Origin: Lachnospiraceae bacterium
Lineage (GTDB): Bacteria > Bacillota > Clostridia > Lachnospirales > Lachnospiraceae
Assembly: GCA_024684085.1 (NCBI GenBank)
Contig: JAIKXM010000026.1
Location: forward strand, 19,647-83,646
DNA length: 64,000 nucleotides
Reading direction: 5' to 3'
Of the stretch, positions 36,167-44,620 are shown piece by piece. Position 1 is the stretch's first letter, and each line of letters begins with the position of its first letter. The notes beneath the pieces were generated by a model that searched no databases, had not been told where the DNA came from, and saw nothing but the letters and a program-made list of their open reading frames with translations. The position numbers and the translations under genes are program-made.

Positions 36167-37069
36167 ATGTTTGGTGGAGTGAATAAATTACTTATAGTTG
36201 GTCTGTGTATTGTGAATGTTATCCTTTTTGGAGTCTGTGCGTTTTTCTTTATGAAGATGGATAAAGTGGCGCCGGAATTCACTTTCAGTGATACCGATGC
36301 CGTATATGTGGAAGGCATGGATTATTCCAAGATGGTGGTGGGCATCAATGCCTACGATAATGTTGACGGCGATGTCTCAGACAGAATAGTTGTAGAGAAG
36401 ATAGTAGGCAACAGTGATACCGATACTGCTGTTGTATATTATGCTGTCAGCGATCTAAGCGCTAATTTTGCCAAGACTTCAAGACGATTTAAGGCTGTAT
36501 TTGATAACAGCAATACTATGTATGCGGGAATAGAGAATGATCTTTCGGTCGGTGATCTTGAGAAGGCTAAGAAAGAATCTCAGGAAAACACAGAAGCAGA
36601 AGTGACAGAGACGAAAACAGAGACTGAGACGGAAACAGAAGCGGAAACAGAAACGGAAGAGACAACTGTCGAGGAAGAGACTGTTAAAGAATCGGAGCAG
36701 ACAGTGGAAGAGCCTAAGAAGGAAGAGAAGAAGGAAGAGCCTAAGAAAGAGGAGCCTAAGAAGGAAGAGAAAAAGGAAGAACCTAAGAAAGAGGAGCCTA
36801 AGACTCAGGAAACACCTTCTAATAGTGGAGCTCCTTATATCGTAATGAACGGCAGTGATTTCACCGTACCGTTGGGTTCGCGTCCTGCATGGACGGCATT
36901 GCTTAAGACAATGAGCGATGATAAGGACAATTACGAGACATTATTTAAGAACGTAAAATGTACAGGTTATGATGTCAATAAAGCGGGTACTTATACCGCT
37001 ACCATTTATACAGTAGATTCGGACGGTAACAAGTCTAACGTATGTACATTTACACTGCATGTTAAATGA
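36167..37069 (+). CDS. Membrane-anchored surface protein with Ig-like domains and a Glu/Lys-rich linker
   Basis: Residues 8-30 form a signal anchor. Residues of about 36-115 resemble a DUF5011-type Ig-like domain (GINAYDNVDGDVSDRI is typical). A low-complexity linker follows (about 130-222): TETETETEAETE and then repeated PKKEEKKEE units. The C-terminal 75 residues (GAPYIVMNGSDFTVPLG to TFTLHVK) look like another beta-sandwich. Placement between cpsD and the sugar transferase suggests a role in polymer export or attachment, but no function is known to me. Confidence 0.8.
   Translation: MFGGVNKLLIVGLCIVNVILFGVCAFFFMKMDKVAPEFTFSDTDAVYVEGMDYSKMVVGINAYDNVDGDVSDRIVVEKIVGNSDTDTAVVYYAVSDLSANFAKTSRRFKAVFDNSNTMYAGIENDLSVGDLEKAKKESQENTEAEVTETKTETETETEAETETEETTVEEETVKESEQTVEEPKKEEKKEEPKKEEPKKEEKKEEPKKEEPKTQETPSNSGAPYIVMNGSDFTVPLGSRPAWTALLKTMSDDKDNYETLFKNVKCTGYDVNKAGTYTATIYTVDSDGNKSNVCTFTLHVK
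36713..36802 (+). repeat. 42 bp minisatellite in the surface protein gene
   Basis: Two complete 42 bp units (36713-36754, 36755-36796) encode PKKEEKKEEPKKEE each, with a third unit starting at 36797. The length is a multiple of three, so copy-number change keeps the frame. Confidence 0.85.
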
Positions 37070-37095
37070 TTCCATTCTGACTGGAGGATTATTTA

Positions 37096-38502
37096 ATGTA
37101 TCAGGCCAAATCAAGAGCCAAGATATTATTGCTGATGTTAATGGATTGCGTCGGCCTTTTGATAGGAACGGTGCTGTCCGTATATATCAGATATCCTAAG
37201 ATCTTCAAGAGTATGATGAAGCAGGATAGTATTACGATCCTGATGATATTGCTTATAGGACTGTTTCTTGGATTGAATCTTATAAGGAACTCATATTCCG
37301 ATTTTTTCAAAAGAGGACCTTTCAAGGAACTGCTGATAGTGATCTGGAATGTGGCCGTGATCGTTACGGGAGTTATCATCATCTTCTTCATGCTGAAGAT
37401 ATCCGAACAATTCTCACGTCGTCTGTTGGCTTATGTTTTTCTGATAGATACAGGTATTATCTACACTATCCATTTGCTGTGGAAGAAGCTGCTTCCCACA
37501 ATGGTCAAGCAGATGCTGGAGAGAAGGCGCCTGCTTATAATCGCCGATGCGGCCAAGGCAAAAGAACTTGTTGATGAGCTTAAGCTTGATCGCGAGTATC
37601 TGTATGAGCTTATAGGACTGATACTCTTTGGTGACAGTAAAGAGGAGTTCGTTGATACGGTTCCTGTTGTGGCAGGGATTGGAGATGCAGTTAATTATTG
37701 TACTCAGGCTTCGGTTGATGAGGTGTATGTAGCCGCCACCGATGAATATAAGGGTGAGGCTCTGAAGATAATGAATGATATCTCGGAGATGGGAGTTACA
37801 GTGCATTATCAGATGCCTGTTATGGAATTGTCGGGTGCAAGGCAGAAGACGGTCACCAGGTTCGGTGACAATTATGCCGTGACATATGCATACAGGATCG
37901 CACCTTTTGCTCTTTTATTCATAAAGAGAGTTGTAGATATAATCGGAGGTCTGGTGGGATGTGTGTTCTTCCTGCTGGAGCTTATCTTCATAGGACCGCT
38001 GATCAGGCTTGATTCGCCGGGGCCTGTAATATTCAAACAGAACAGAGTAGGACGCAATGGCCGCGTTTTTGAGATATATAAGCTTCGTACCATGAGGGCG
38101 GATGCTGAAACTCTTAAGAAGGATCTTGAAAAAGATAATGAGATGAACGGGCTGATGTTCAAGATGGAGAACGACCCGAGGATAACAAAAGTCGGAAGGT
38201 TCTTGCGAAAGACCTCGCTCGATGAAGTCCCTCAGTTCTTTAATGTGCTTAAGGGCGATATGTCTTTGGTGGGTACAAGACCGCCGACAGTTGATGAGTT
38301 CCGTCAATACAGTCCCTATCACAAGAAGCGCCTCAGCTTCAGGCCCGGTATAACCGGATTGTGGCAGGTGAGCGGACGCAACAGCATAGTTGATTTTGAC
38401 GATATACTGAAGCTTGATGTGGATTATATTGATTCATGGTCACTTGCGCTTGATGTTAAGATCCTTGCCAAGACATTTGTGGCGATATTTAATGGGAAAT
38501 AA
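37096..38502 (+). CDS. Undecaprenyl-phosphate sugar phosphotransferase (WbaP/WcaJ-like)
   Basis: This enzyme starts a surface polysaccharide by moving a sugar-1-phosphate onto undecaprenyl phosphate. The N-terminal half has about four membrane segments and a CoA-binding-like domain (residues 145-235); the C-terminal catalytic domain follows a membrane helix and shows GPVIFKQNRVGRNGRVFEIYKLRTM, DEVPQFFNVLKGDMSLVGTRPP and RPGITGLWQVSGRN. The 468-residue length is typical. No glycosyltransferase, flippase or polymerase gene follows. Confidence 0.93.
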   Translation: MYQAKSRAKILLLMLMDCVGLLIGTVLSVYIRYPKIFKSMMKQDSITILMILLIGLFLGLNLIRNSYSDFFKRGPFKELLIVIWNVAVIVTGVIIIFFMLKISEQFSRRLLAYVFLIDTGIIYTIHLLWKKLLPTMVKQMLERRRLLIIADAAKAKELVDELKLDREYLYELIGLILFGDSKEEFVDTVPVVAGIGDAVNYCTQASVDEVYVAATDEYKGEALKIMNDISEMGVTVHYQMPVMELSGARQKTVTRFGDNYAVTYAYRIAPFALLFIKRVVDIIGGLVGCVFFLLELIFIGPLIRLDSPGPVIFKQNRVGRNGRVFEIYKLRTMRADAETLKKDLEKDNEMNGLMFKMENDPRITKVGRFLRKTSLDEVPQFFNVLKGDMSLVGTRPPTVDEFRQYSPYHKKRLSFRPGITGLWQVSGRNSIVDFDDILKLDVDYIDSWSLALDVKILAKTFVAIFNGK

Positions 38503-38675
38503 TTGCAGGATCTGTAACAGCTGAATGGTTATTGATCGGGGTATCAATAATAATTAACTCCCTTTTTACAAAAGTGTTTCTACTTGACAAATCGTCAACT
38601 GGAATTGACCGAGCTCTTTAGAGCGAGGGATGCTTCTTGACCGCCAGGTCAAGAAGATGTACTCAGCTCCATAAA
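38503..38675 (+). other. Hairpin-rich non-coding stretch after the sugar transferase
   Basis: No credible gene. TTATTGAT / ATCAATAA (38529-38550) is a possible weak terminator. Further on, TTGAC-AAATC-GTCAA, GCTCTTTAGAGC and a perfect 10 bp stem CTTCTTGACC-GCCA-GGTCAAGAAG follow one another within about 80 bp, directly before a tandem repeat array. Confidence 0.6.
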
Positions 38676-38839
38676 CCTCGATTTTTGCAATTTTTGTAAT
38701 TCCGATGCCCAGAATGTCGTATTTTGATAATTTTAGGCATCGATCTTTGTAATTTTTGTAATTCCGATGCCCAGAACGTCGTATTTTGATAATTTTAGGC
38801 ATCGATTTTTGCAATTTTTGTAATTCCGATGCCCAGAAC
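38676..38839 (+). repeat. 62 bp tandem repeat array
   Basis: Units start at 38676, 38738 and 38800 (exact 62 bp period); the third is truncated after about 40 bp. Each runs CATCGATTTTTGCAATTTTT, then GTAATTCCGATGCCCAGAAC, GTCGTATTTTGATAATTTT. Units differ at only a few positions. CATCGA..TCCGATG within each unit can pair. There are no unique spacers, so it is not a CRISPR array. Confidence 0.88.
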
Positions 38840-38968
38840 AAAAAAGCATTGATGGTCTAAGCATCGAAAAAACCAAAAAGAGCAGGAATTGATGCACAAA
38901 CTTCGATTTGAATTATTCTATCATGAGCAACACAAATGCAAAAAGGGAGATAATTAAAAAGTATTTGA

Positions 38969-38999
38969 GAGTCTGACTTATTGTTAGGCTCTTTTTTTG
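38969..38999 (+). terminator. Intrinsic terminator in the repeat-rich gap
   Basis: A 10 bp stem AGAGTCTGAC / GTTAGGCTCT (two G-U pairs) followed by about seven T residues. The only frame just before it is a 17-codon one (ATG at about 38923) overlapping the stem, so the transcript it ends is unknown. Confidence 0.7.
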
Positions 39000-39102
39000 T
39001 GTAATAGGAATCTTCTTCCTATTACGTAAAAACCGCTCCGTTAAGGATGCGCACTCGCGTGAAAGGTAGATGATGCTAAAGGATGCGCACTCGCGCGAAA
39101 GG
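38999..39102 (+). repeat. Repeat family A, copy 3 (3'-truncated)
   Basis: It starts GTAATAGGAA..TTCCTATTAC and continues CGCTCCGTTAAGGATGCGC with an internal duplication of GGATGCGCACTCGCG, but lacks the CGCTCGGCGCGAG and GAATGTCGC hairpin modules found in the copies at 22234 and 49410. Confidence 0.85.
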
Positions 39103-39174
39103 AGGAGAAGAGACTGTATTATTGGCGAAAATTGAAAAATATTTGTAAAAAAAGCGGTTTTTTTAAAAAAAGTC

Positions 39175-39202
39175 TTGCATTTTTATTTGGTTGTGTTACA
39201 AT
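39175..39202 (+). promoter_or_regulatory. Sigma-A promoter of the small membrane protein gene
   Basis: TTGCAT at 39175-39180, 16 bp spacer, TACAAT at 39197-39202, preceded by a strongly A/T-rich stretch that could act as an UP element. The leader to ATG 39297 is about 88 nt. Confidence 0.75.
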
Positions 39203-39296
39203 AGAATCATAAAGATGGGGTAATGCCTGTTTACAACTAAACATAGATGTATCAACAGGGAGAAAAGAGGCTTAGTCAAAAAAGGAGGGACTAGCA

Positions 39297-39536
39297 ATGA
39301 AGGTGAGAACGATATTATATTTAGCGATAGCGATATTCGGAATTTATGTTGGTGGTACACTTATAGCGAAGACTGTAGACATTCCGGAACAGTTAGAAGG
39401 TTTTATTGATAAGATTGTGGAGGTTCCGGACACAGAAGTTGAGCTTACGGAGATCCGTGATGAAGAGGTTCCTTTAGGAGCAACCGTTGATGAGGTTGGC
39501 GAAGATGAGGACCCGGAGAAGGAAGAGATCCGTTAG
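39297..39536 (+). CDS. Small membrane-anchored acidic protein, 79 residues
   Basis: Unknown family. An N-terminal membrane segment (about residues 4-26, ILYLAIAIFGIYVGGTLIA) is followed by a very acidic tail of about 50 residues ending EDEDPEKEEIR. A strong ribosome site (AAAGGAGGGACTAGCA) and its own promoter and terminator make expression as a single gene likely. It may be a regulator or subunit of a membrane complex, but nothing in the sequence says which. Confidence 0.75.
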   Translation: MKVRTILYLAIAIFGIYVGGTLIAKTVDIPEQLEGFIDKIVEVPDTEVELTEIRDEEVPLGATVDEVGEDEDPEKEEIR

Positions 39537-39565
39537 GAAAGTGTATCATGTGCAGGATAGATGAA

Positions 39566-39606
39566 AGAAATCGGGGCAGGCGTGCGGCTTGCCCCGATTT
39601 CTTTTT
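39566..39606 (+). terminator. Strong intrinsic terminator
   Basis: A 13 bp stem AGAAATCGGGGCA / TGCCCCGATTTCT (39566-39578 with 39590-39602) followed by TTTT. It ends the small membrane protein transcript. Confidence 0.93.
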
Positions 39607-39629
39607 CTGAAGCCAAATATTCATCTTTA

Positions 39630-39638
39630 TGCTATAAT
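39630..39638 (+). promoter_or_regulatory. Extended -10 promoter of the UDP-glucose dehydrogenase gene
   Basis: TGCTATAAT with a perfect TATAAT at 39633-39638; no clear -35 box is found 16-18 bp upstream. The start codon is at 39685. Confidence 0.55.
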
Positions 39639-39684
39639 AAGAAGGACGTGTGCATTAAGCCGGAACGGAAGGAAATCAAAAAAG

Positions 39685-40926
39685 ATGAACAAAGATATTA
39701 AGATAGCGATCGCAGGTACCGGATATGTGGGACTCTCAATGGCAACACTTCTTGCTCTTAAGAATCATGTTACAGCTGTTGATGTTGTACCTGAGAAGGT
39801 TGATATGATCAACAACAGGAAGTCTCCCATTAAGGATGATTATATAGAAGATTATCTTGCCAATAAGGAATTGGATCTGACAGCTACACTTGATGCGGCA
39901 ACTGCATATAAGGATGCAGACATTGTTGTTATTGCTACACCTACCAATTACGACCCCGGCAGGAATTTTTTTGATACGACTGCTGTTGAGGCGGTAATTG
40001 AAATCGTCAGGGAAGTTAATCCCGATGCCACAATGATAATCAAGTCTACCGTTCCGGTAGGTTATACAGCTCATGCAAGGGAGAGATATGGTTGCAATAA
40101 TATCTTATTCAGTCCCGAGTTCTTAAGAGAGAGTAAGGCTCTCTATGACAATCTCTATCCTTCAAGGATCATTGTCGGATGTGATGAAGAGACTAAGGAC
40201 AGGGCAGAGATGTTCGCCGGTCTGCTTAAGGACGGCGCTCTTAAGGAAGACGTACCGGTTCTCTTCATGGGTACAACCGAGGCGGAAGCCGTTAAGCTCT
40301 TTGCCAATACTTATCTTGCACTAAGAGTATCATATTTCAATGAGCTTGATACTTATGCTGAGATGAAGGGACTTAATACCAAGAATATCATTGATGGTGT
40401 ATGTCTTGATCCCAGGATCGGTCAGCATTACAATAACCCTTCTTTTGGATATGGCGGATATTGTCTGCCTAAGGATACCAAGCAGTTATTGGCTAATTAC
40501 AATGATGTTCCGGAGAATCTTATCGGTGCGATCGTAGAGAGCAATCGTACGAGGAAAGATTTTATTGCAAGTCAGGTATTAAAAACAGCGGGATACTATG
40601 ATTATGTGGAAAACGGTCTCTTCAATAAGAATGAGGAGAAGAATGTTGTGATCGGTGTATACAGACTGACAATGAAGAGCAATTCGGATAATTTCAGACA
40701 GAGCAGTATTCAGGGTGTCATGAAGAGAGTGAAGGCCAAGGGCGCTACTGTTGTTATATATGAGCCTACACTTGAAGCTGATACTACATTCTTCGGTTCG
40801 AGGGTCATAGGTGATCTTGATGAATTTAAGAGAGTAAGTGATGCCATCATCGCCAACAGATATGATGATTGTCTTGATGATGTTGCAGACAAAGTATATA
40901 CAAGAGATATCTTTAGACAGGATTAA
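39685..40926 (+). CDS. ugd: UDP-glucose 6-dehydrogenase-like nucleotide sugar dehydrogenase
   Basis: This oxidises a UDP-sugar, most likely UDP-glucose to UDP-glucuronate, in two NAD-dependent steps. The Rossmann motif is [32 protein letters not shown] and [15 protein letters not shown] (catalytic cysteine) match the short Ugd type. ATG 39685 has AAGGA upstream; an in-frame ATG at 39589 lies in the preceding terminator and is rejected. Its product would feed surface polysaccharide made by the nearby Cps genes. Confidence 0.9.
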   Translation: MNKDIKIAIAGTGYVGLSMATLLALKNHVTAVDVVPEKVDMINNRKSPIKDDYIEDYLANKELDLTATLDAATAYKDADIVVIATPTNYDPGRNFFDTTAVEAVIEIVREVNPDATMIIKSTVPVGYTAHARERYGCNNILFSPEFLRESKALYDNLYPSRIIVGCDEETKDRAEMFAGLLKDGALKEDVPVLFMGTTEAEAVKLFANTYLALRVSYFNELDTYAEMKGLNTKNIIDGVCLDPRIGQHYNNPSFGYGGYCLPKDTKQLLANYNDVPENLIGAIVESNRTRKDFIASQVLKTAGYYDYVENGLFNKNEEKNVVIGVYRLTMKSNSDNFRQSSIQGVMKRVKAKGATVVIYEPTLEADTTFFGSRVIGDLDEFKRVSDAIIANRYDDCLDDVADKVYTRDIFRQD

Positions 40927-41035
40927 CGGATTACTAATGAGGCCGGACCGGCGATGATACGGTTGACGGTTCAATGATTTTTTCGATTGAATAAAGAACA
41001 GGCTACGGAAGCCGGAATATAAAAGAGGAATGGAA

Positions 41036-42049
41036 ATGGCAGAGGAGAAGAGATTTGCGATTCTGATAGACGCCGATAATATCGCTCCCAAATACGTGGA
41101 GAGTATTATCAACGAGGTGTCAAATAAGGGGATCATTACTTATAAAAGAGTATATTGCGACTGGACGGGAGACACGGCTAAGACATGGAAGAAGAAATTG
41201 CTGGCCAATTCATTCACGCCCATTCAGCAGTACAGTTATACATACGGCAAGAACGCTACCGATTCCGCAATGATCATAGATGCGATGGATATCCTGTATG
41301 GCGGAGAAGTCGAAGGCTTTGCGTTATGTTCAAGTGACAGCGATTTTACAAGACTTGCTGCAAGATTAAGGGAAGCCGGTAAGATCGTTATAGGCCTGGG
41401 AGAGTCCAAGGCGCCACAGCCGTTTTGTGCGGCCTGCAATGAGTTCAAGTTCCTGGATAAGATCTACGATATGGATGATGACAATGAGAAGGACAGATCT
41501 TCCAAGGCTTCTGCTGCCAAGAAAGAGGGCAAAACTGAAGGCAAGAGTCAGGGTAAGAAGAAGGCGGCTTCAGAGAGAGAGGATGATCAGAATTCGATCA
41601 CGCCTATTGAGACTATAGCAGCCGCTATTAAGGATATTATCCTTGAGAACGGTAATGAGGCTAACGGAATAGATATGGGCGAGCTGGGAAGCAGACTTCA
41701 GAAGAGATATCCCGCTTTCGATACACGTAACTACGGTTACTCTAAGTTCTCAATCTTCCTTAAGAAGTTCGATTTCTTATCAATGTCGCATATAGGAACT
41801 TCAATTACCGTGACGCTTGATATGCCGGGTAAGGAAGCGGTCATTGAGGATCGAATTGTTGAGATGGTAAGGGCTCACGGTGAGAAGGGTGTTAATCTGG
41901 GAAGCCTCAGTTCTGAGATCAATAATGAGTTCCCCGATTTCACACCAAAGGAGTATGGTTTCTCAAAATTCGAGAAATTTATCAGCAGTATAGAGGGACT
42001 TGAAGTGAGAAATGTATCACCTCTCAACAAGAAGGTCTTCCCTAAGTAA
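41036..42049 (+). CDS. NYN-domain protein with two OST-HTH/LOTUS domains
   Basis: The N-terminal NYN (PIN-like, LabA/DUF88) domain spans residues 1-135: FAILIDADNIAPKYV, ATDSAMIIDAMDIL and CSSDSDFTRLAARLREAGK hold the acidic metal-site residues. A charged Lys/Ser/Glu linker (about 140-185) follows, then two winged-helix OST-HTH repeats, each ending KYGYSKFSxF-like: NYGYSKFSIFLKKF and EYGFSKFEKFISS. NYN domains are ribonucleases or RNA binders and LOTUS domains bind RNA, so RNA cleavage or sequestration is expected. ATG 41036 lies 7 bases after AGAGGA; ATG 41030 abuts it. Confidence 0.88.
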   Translation: MAEEKRFAILIDADNIAPKYVESIINEVSNKGIITYKRVYCDWTGDTAKTWKKKLLANSFTPIQQYSYTYGKNATDSAMIIDAMDILYGGEVEGFALCSSDSDFTRLAARLREAGKIVIGLGESKAPQPFCAACNEFKFLDKIYDMDDDNEKDRSSKASAAKKEGKTEGKSQGKKKAASEREDDQNSITPIETIAAAIKDIILENGNEANGIDMGELGSRLQKRYPAFDTRNYGYSKFSIFLKKFDFLSMSHIGTSITVTLDMPGKEAVIEDRIVEMVRAHGEKGVNLGSLSSEINNEFPDFTPKEYGFSKFEKFISSIEGLEVRNVSPLNKKVFPK

Positions 42050-42052
42050 TTA

Positions 42053-42081
42053 TTGCAAATAGAATATTCAAAAGGTATAAT
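42053..42081 (+). promoter_or_regulatory. Sigma-A promoter of the deacetylase gene
   Basis: TTGCAA at 42053-42058, 17 bp spacer, TATAAT at 42076-42081, immediately after the NYN gene stop. It may also drive the bactofilin gene downstream. Confidence 0.82.
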
Positions 42082-42163
42082 CTTACATAGTATATGTATA
42101 TGAATCAAATACAGAAGTCCGCATATACTGTGGGCTTCGTAAGAATCTGATCGGAGCAGTAAG

Positions 42164-43108
42164 ATGGATCAAGGCAAGTATATCGCAATGAGGCGCAGAC
42201 GCGTTAAGCGATTGAAGAGAATGATAATTGCCGGATTAATCCTTATGATCCTTATCCCTACCGCACTCAGCGTTTGGTTGGGAGTAAGACTTCACAGAAC
42301 CGGTAATGCCTTATCGGAGATGAATGCTCAATATGAGTCACAGCTTGTACTGAATGAGGAACTTCAGCAGAGATTGAGATTGTTCATGGAACTCGCATCC
42401 AGGAAAGGGACTGAAGATGTGGACGGAACGCCCGAAATCGAGGAGGTTATCCAATCTGAACCTGCCTCCGATGATATAAGAAGAGTATATCTGACATTTG
42501 ATGACGGCCCCAGTATCAATACGATCAAGATATTGGATATACTGGATGAGTACGATGTCAAAGCAGCTTTTTTTGTCACGGGACAGAATGCGGATGATAA
42601 TGAAGATCTGTATCGAGAGATAGTTAAGCGCGGGCATACGCTCGGAATGCATTCTTACAGTCATGTGTATAGTGATATATACAGGAGTCGGGAGAGTTTT
42701 GCGAAGGATTTTAATAAGATAAGGGATTATCTGACAGATACGACCGGAGTTACGCCTGTATATTACAGATTCCCCGGAGGCAGCAGTAATACAGTAAGCA
42801 AGACAGATATGAAAGAGCTGTGTGAATACGTTGAGGAAAACGGCGCAACATATCTTGATTGGAATATCTCAAGCGGAGATGCGACCAATCCGCAGATATC
42901 GGTGAACAGGCTTGTGAATAACTGCATGAGCGCTATTCCTAATCACATGACAGCTGTTATTTTATTCCACGATGCCGCAGGTAAGGATACTACAGTGAAA
43001 GCTTTGCCACAGATAATAGAACAGATTCAGGCAATGGAAGATACGGTGATACTTCCCATAACGGAAGACACGGTTAAGATAAGACATCTTGAAACAGAGA
43101 CAGAATAA
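42164..43108 (+). CDS. Membrane-anchored polysaccharide deacetylase
   Basis: Residues 1-20 are basic (RRRRVKRLKR), a single membrane segment spans about 22-40, a helical linker follows, and the NodB domain covers about 105-300. Catalytic motifs are TFDDGPS (Asp pair), HSYSHVYSD (metal histidines), RFPGGSSN and LDWNISSGD, with ILFHDAAGKD at the end. The protein removes N-acetyl groups from an outer-surface glycan such as peptidoglycan or an exported polysaccharide. The bactofilin gene follows 20 bp later. Confidence 0.92.
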   Translation: MDQGKYIAMRRRRVKRLKRMIIAGLILMILIPTALSVWLGVRLHRTGNALSEMNAQYESQLVLNEELQQRLRLFMELASRKGTEDVDGTPEIEEVIQSEPASDDIRRVYLTFDDGPSINTIKILDILDEYDVKAAFFVTGQNADDNEDLYREIVKRGHTLGMHSYSHVYSDIYRSRESFAKDFNKIRDYLTDTTGVTPVYYRFPGGSSNTVSKTDMKELCEYVEENGATYLDWNISSGDATNPQISVNRLVNNCMSAIPNHMTAVILFHDAAGKDTTVKALPQIIEQIQAMEDTVILPITEDTVKIRHLETETE

Positions 43109-43128
43109 ACACTTGGAGGAAATGTAAA

Positions 43129-43896
43129 ATGGGATTTTTTCAGGATCTAAGGGAAGATTTATCGCAGGCTGTTAATGAGCTTGTACCGGATACGGATAAG
43201 GAAGAAAAAGATCTCAGTGAGGAATCTCTTTTTGCCGCTGCGGAAGAGGCAATGGGAATAGAGAGAGCAGCTGATGTGGCTGATATGATAGCTGCTTCGG
43301 AAGATATGGATAAGGCATTGGCTGAATATGCCGACAGTACAGAGGAAGTTGCCATCAGCATTCCGGAGACCATGATGACAATGACGGATAAGCCGTTGGA
43401 ATACAGTAAGCCGGCAGAAGTTTCTGAGAATCCTTCAGCACCTCAGGTAAGCGATGAGATCGCTACCATTACACAGTGCATGACAGTTAACGGAGATGTG
43501 ATCTCTAATGGTTCACTTGATCTTATCGGAGCTGTTAACGGCAATATACATGTACTCGGCAAGCTTAACATAACAGGTGAGATAGTCGGTAATTCCGAGG
43601 CTTCCGAGGTATATGCACAGGGAGCAAACATAACAGGTGATGTCTCAAGTTCGGGAGCCGTTAAGGTGGGTCAGAACACAGTCATCAGAGGTAATATCTA
43701 TGCAACAAGCGCTATTATCGCAGGAGCGGTTAAGGGTGATATAGATGTTCACGGACCTGTAATCCTTGATTCTACCGCTATAGTAATGGGTAATATCAAG
43801 TCCAAGGCTGTACAGATCAATAACGGTGCGGCTGTAGAAGGTATGTGTTCACAGTGTTATGCTGATGTGAGCCCTTCTAATTTCTTCAAAGACTAA
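43129..43896 (+). CDS. Bactofilin-family protein
   Basis: Residues of about 120-245 form a right-handed beta-helix typical of bactofilins: repeated turns such as TVNGDVISNGSLDLIGAVNGNI, GEIVGNSEASEVYAQGANITGDV and GAVKGDIDVHGPVILDSTAIVMGNI. The first 115 residues are acidic, helical and probably disordered, longer than in simple bactofilins. These proteins polymerise without nucleotide and localise cell-wall enzymes; the adjacent deacetylase is a plausible client. AGGAGG precedes the ATG. Confidence 0.9.
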   Translation: MGFFQDLREDLSQAVNELVPDTDKEEKDLSEESLFAAAEEAMGIERAADVADMIAASEDMDKALAEYADSTEEVAISIPETMMTMTDKPLEYSKPAEVSENPSAPQVSDEIATITQCMTVNGDVISNGSLDLIGAVNGNIHVLGKLNITGEIVGNSEASEVYAQGANITGDVSSSGAVKVGQNTVIRGNIYATSAIIAGAVKGDIDVHGPVILDSTAIVMGNIKSKAVQINNGAAVEGMCSQCYADVSPSNFFKD

Positions 43897-43923
43897 TAGT
43901 GATAAGGGAGAAGGACAGCTTAT

Positions 43924-44619
43924 ATGAAAAGAGTAATGTTAAAACTCAGCGGTGAAGCGCTGGCCGGAGATAAGAAGACCGGTTTTGATGATGAGACTAT
44001 TCTGGGAGTTGCAAGGCAGGTCAAAGAGCTTGTTGATGACGGAATACAGGTCGGTGTTGTTATAGGCGGAGGCAACTTCTGGAGAGGAAGAAGCAGCGAC
44101 AGTATCGACAGACCAAAGGCAGATCAGATAGGAATGCTTGCAACGATAATGAATTGTATCTATGTCAGCGAGATATTCCGTTCGATCGGGATGATGACCA
44201 ATATCCTGACACCTTTTGAGTGCGGCTCTTTTACAAAACTGTTCTCAAAAGATCGTGCCAATAAATACTTTGAGAAGAATATGGTAGTGTTCTTCGCAGG
44301 AGGAACAGGACATCCCTATTTCTCTACAGATACGGGTGTTGTGCTCAGAGCGATAGAAGTGAACGCAGACGTTATCCTTCTGGCCAAGGCGGTTGATGCG
44401 GTATATGATGACGATCCAAGGGTCAACCCCAATGCACACAGATATGATGAAGTCTCTATCGATGAAGTTATAGCCAGGAATCTTCAGGTTGTTGATATGA
44501 CGGCTTCGATACTTGCAAGAGACAATAAGATGCCGATGTGGGTATTTGGACTTAACGAAGATAACAGCATCGTCAATGCGGTTAAGGGTGAGTTCAAGGG
44601 AACAAAGGTCACAGTATAG
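43924..44619 (+). CDS. pyrH: Uridylate kinase
   Basis: PyrH phosphorylates UMP to UDP. The 231-residue amino-acid-kinase-fold protein begins MKRVMLKLSGEALAGD, has VIGGGNFWRGR, FFAGGTGHPYFSTDTG and KAVDAVYDDDPRVNP. The pyrH-frr-uppS-cdsA-dxr-rseP order is standard in many firmicutes. AGGGAGAAGG lies upstream of the ATG. Confidence 0.97.
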   Translation: MKRVMLKLSGEALAGDKKTGFDDETILGVARQVKELVDDGIQVGVVIGGGNFWRGRSSDSIDRPKADQIGMLATIMNCIYVSEIFRSIGMMTNILTPFECGSFTKLFSKDRANKYFEKNMVVFFAGGTGHPYFSTDTGVVLRAIEVNADVILLAKAVDAVYDDDPRVNPNAHRYDEVSIDEVIARNLQVVDMTASILARDNKMPMWVFGLNEDNSIVNAVKGEFKGTKVTV

Positions 44620-44620
44620 A

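Noticed and set aside
38676..38839. CRISPR-like array
   Set aside because: The units abut each other with no unique spacers and there are no cas genes in the window.
38566..38841. A 91-codon minus-strand frame with ITKIAKI-type repeats
   Set aside because: It is produced by the 62 bp tandem array, which is A/T-rich and not a multiple of three, so units are read in different frames.
38923..38976. 17-codon frame (MSNTNAKREIIKKYLRV) just before a terminator
   Set aside because: Too short, no convincing ribosome site and overlapping the terminator stem; kept only as a remark on the gap.
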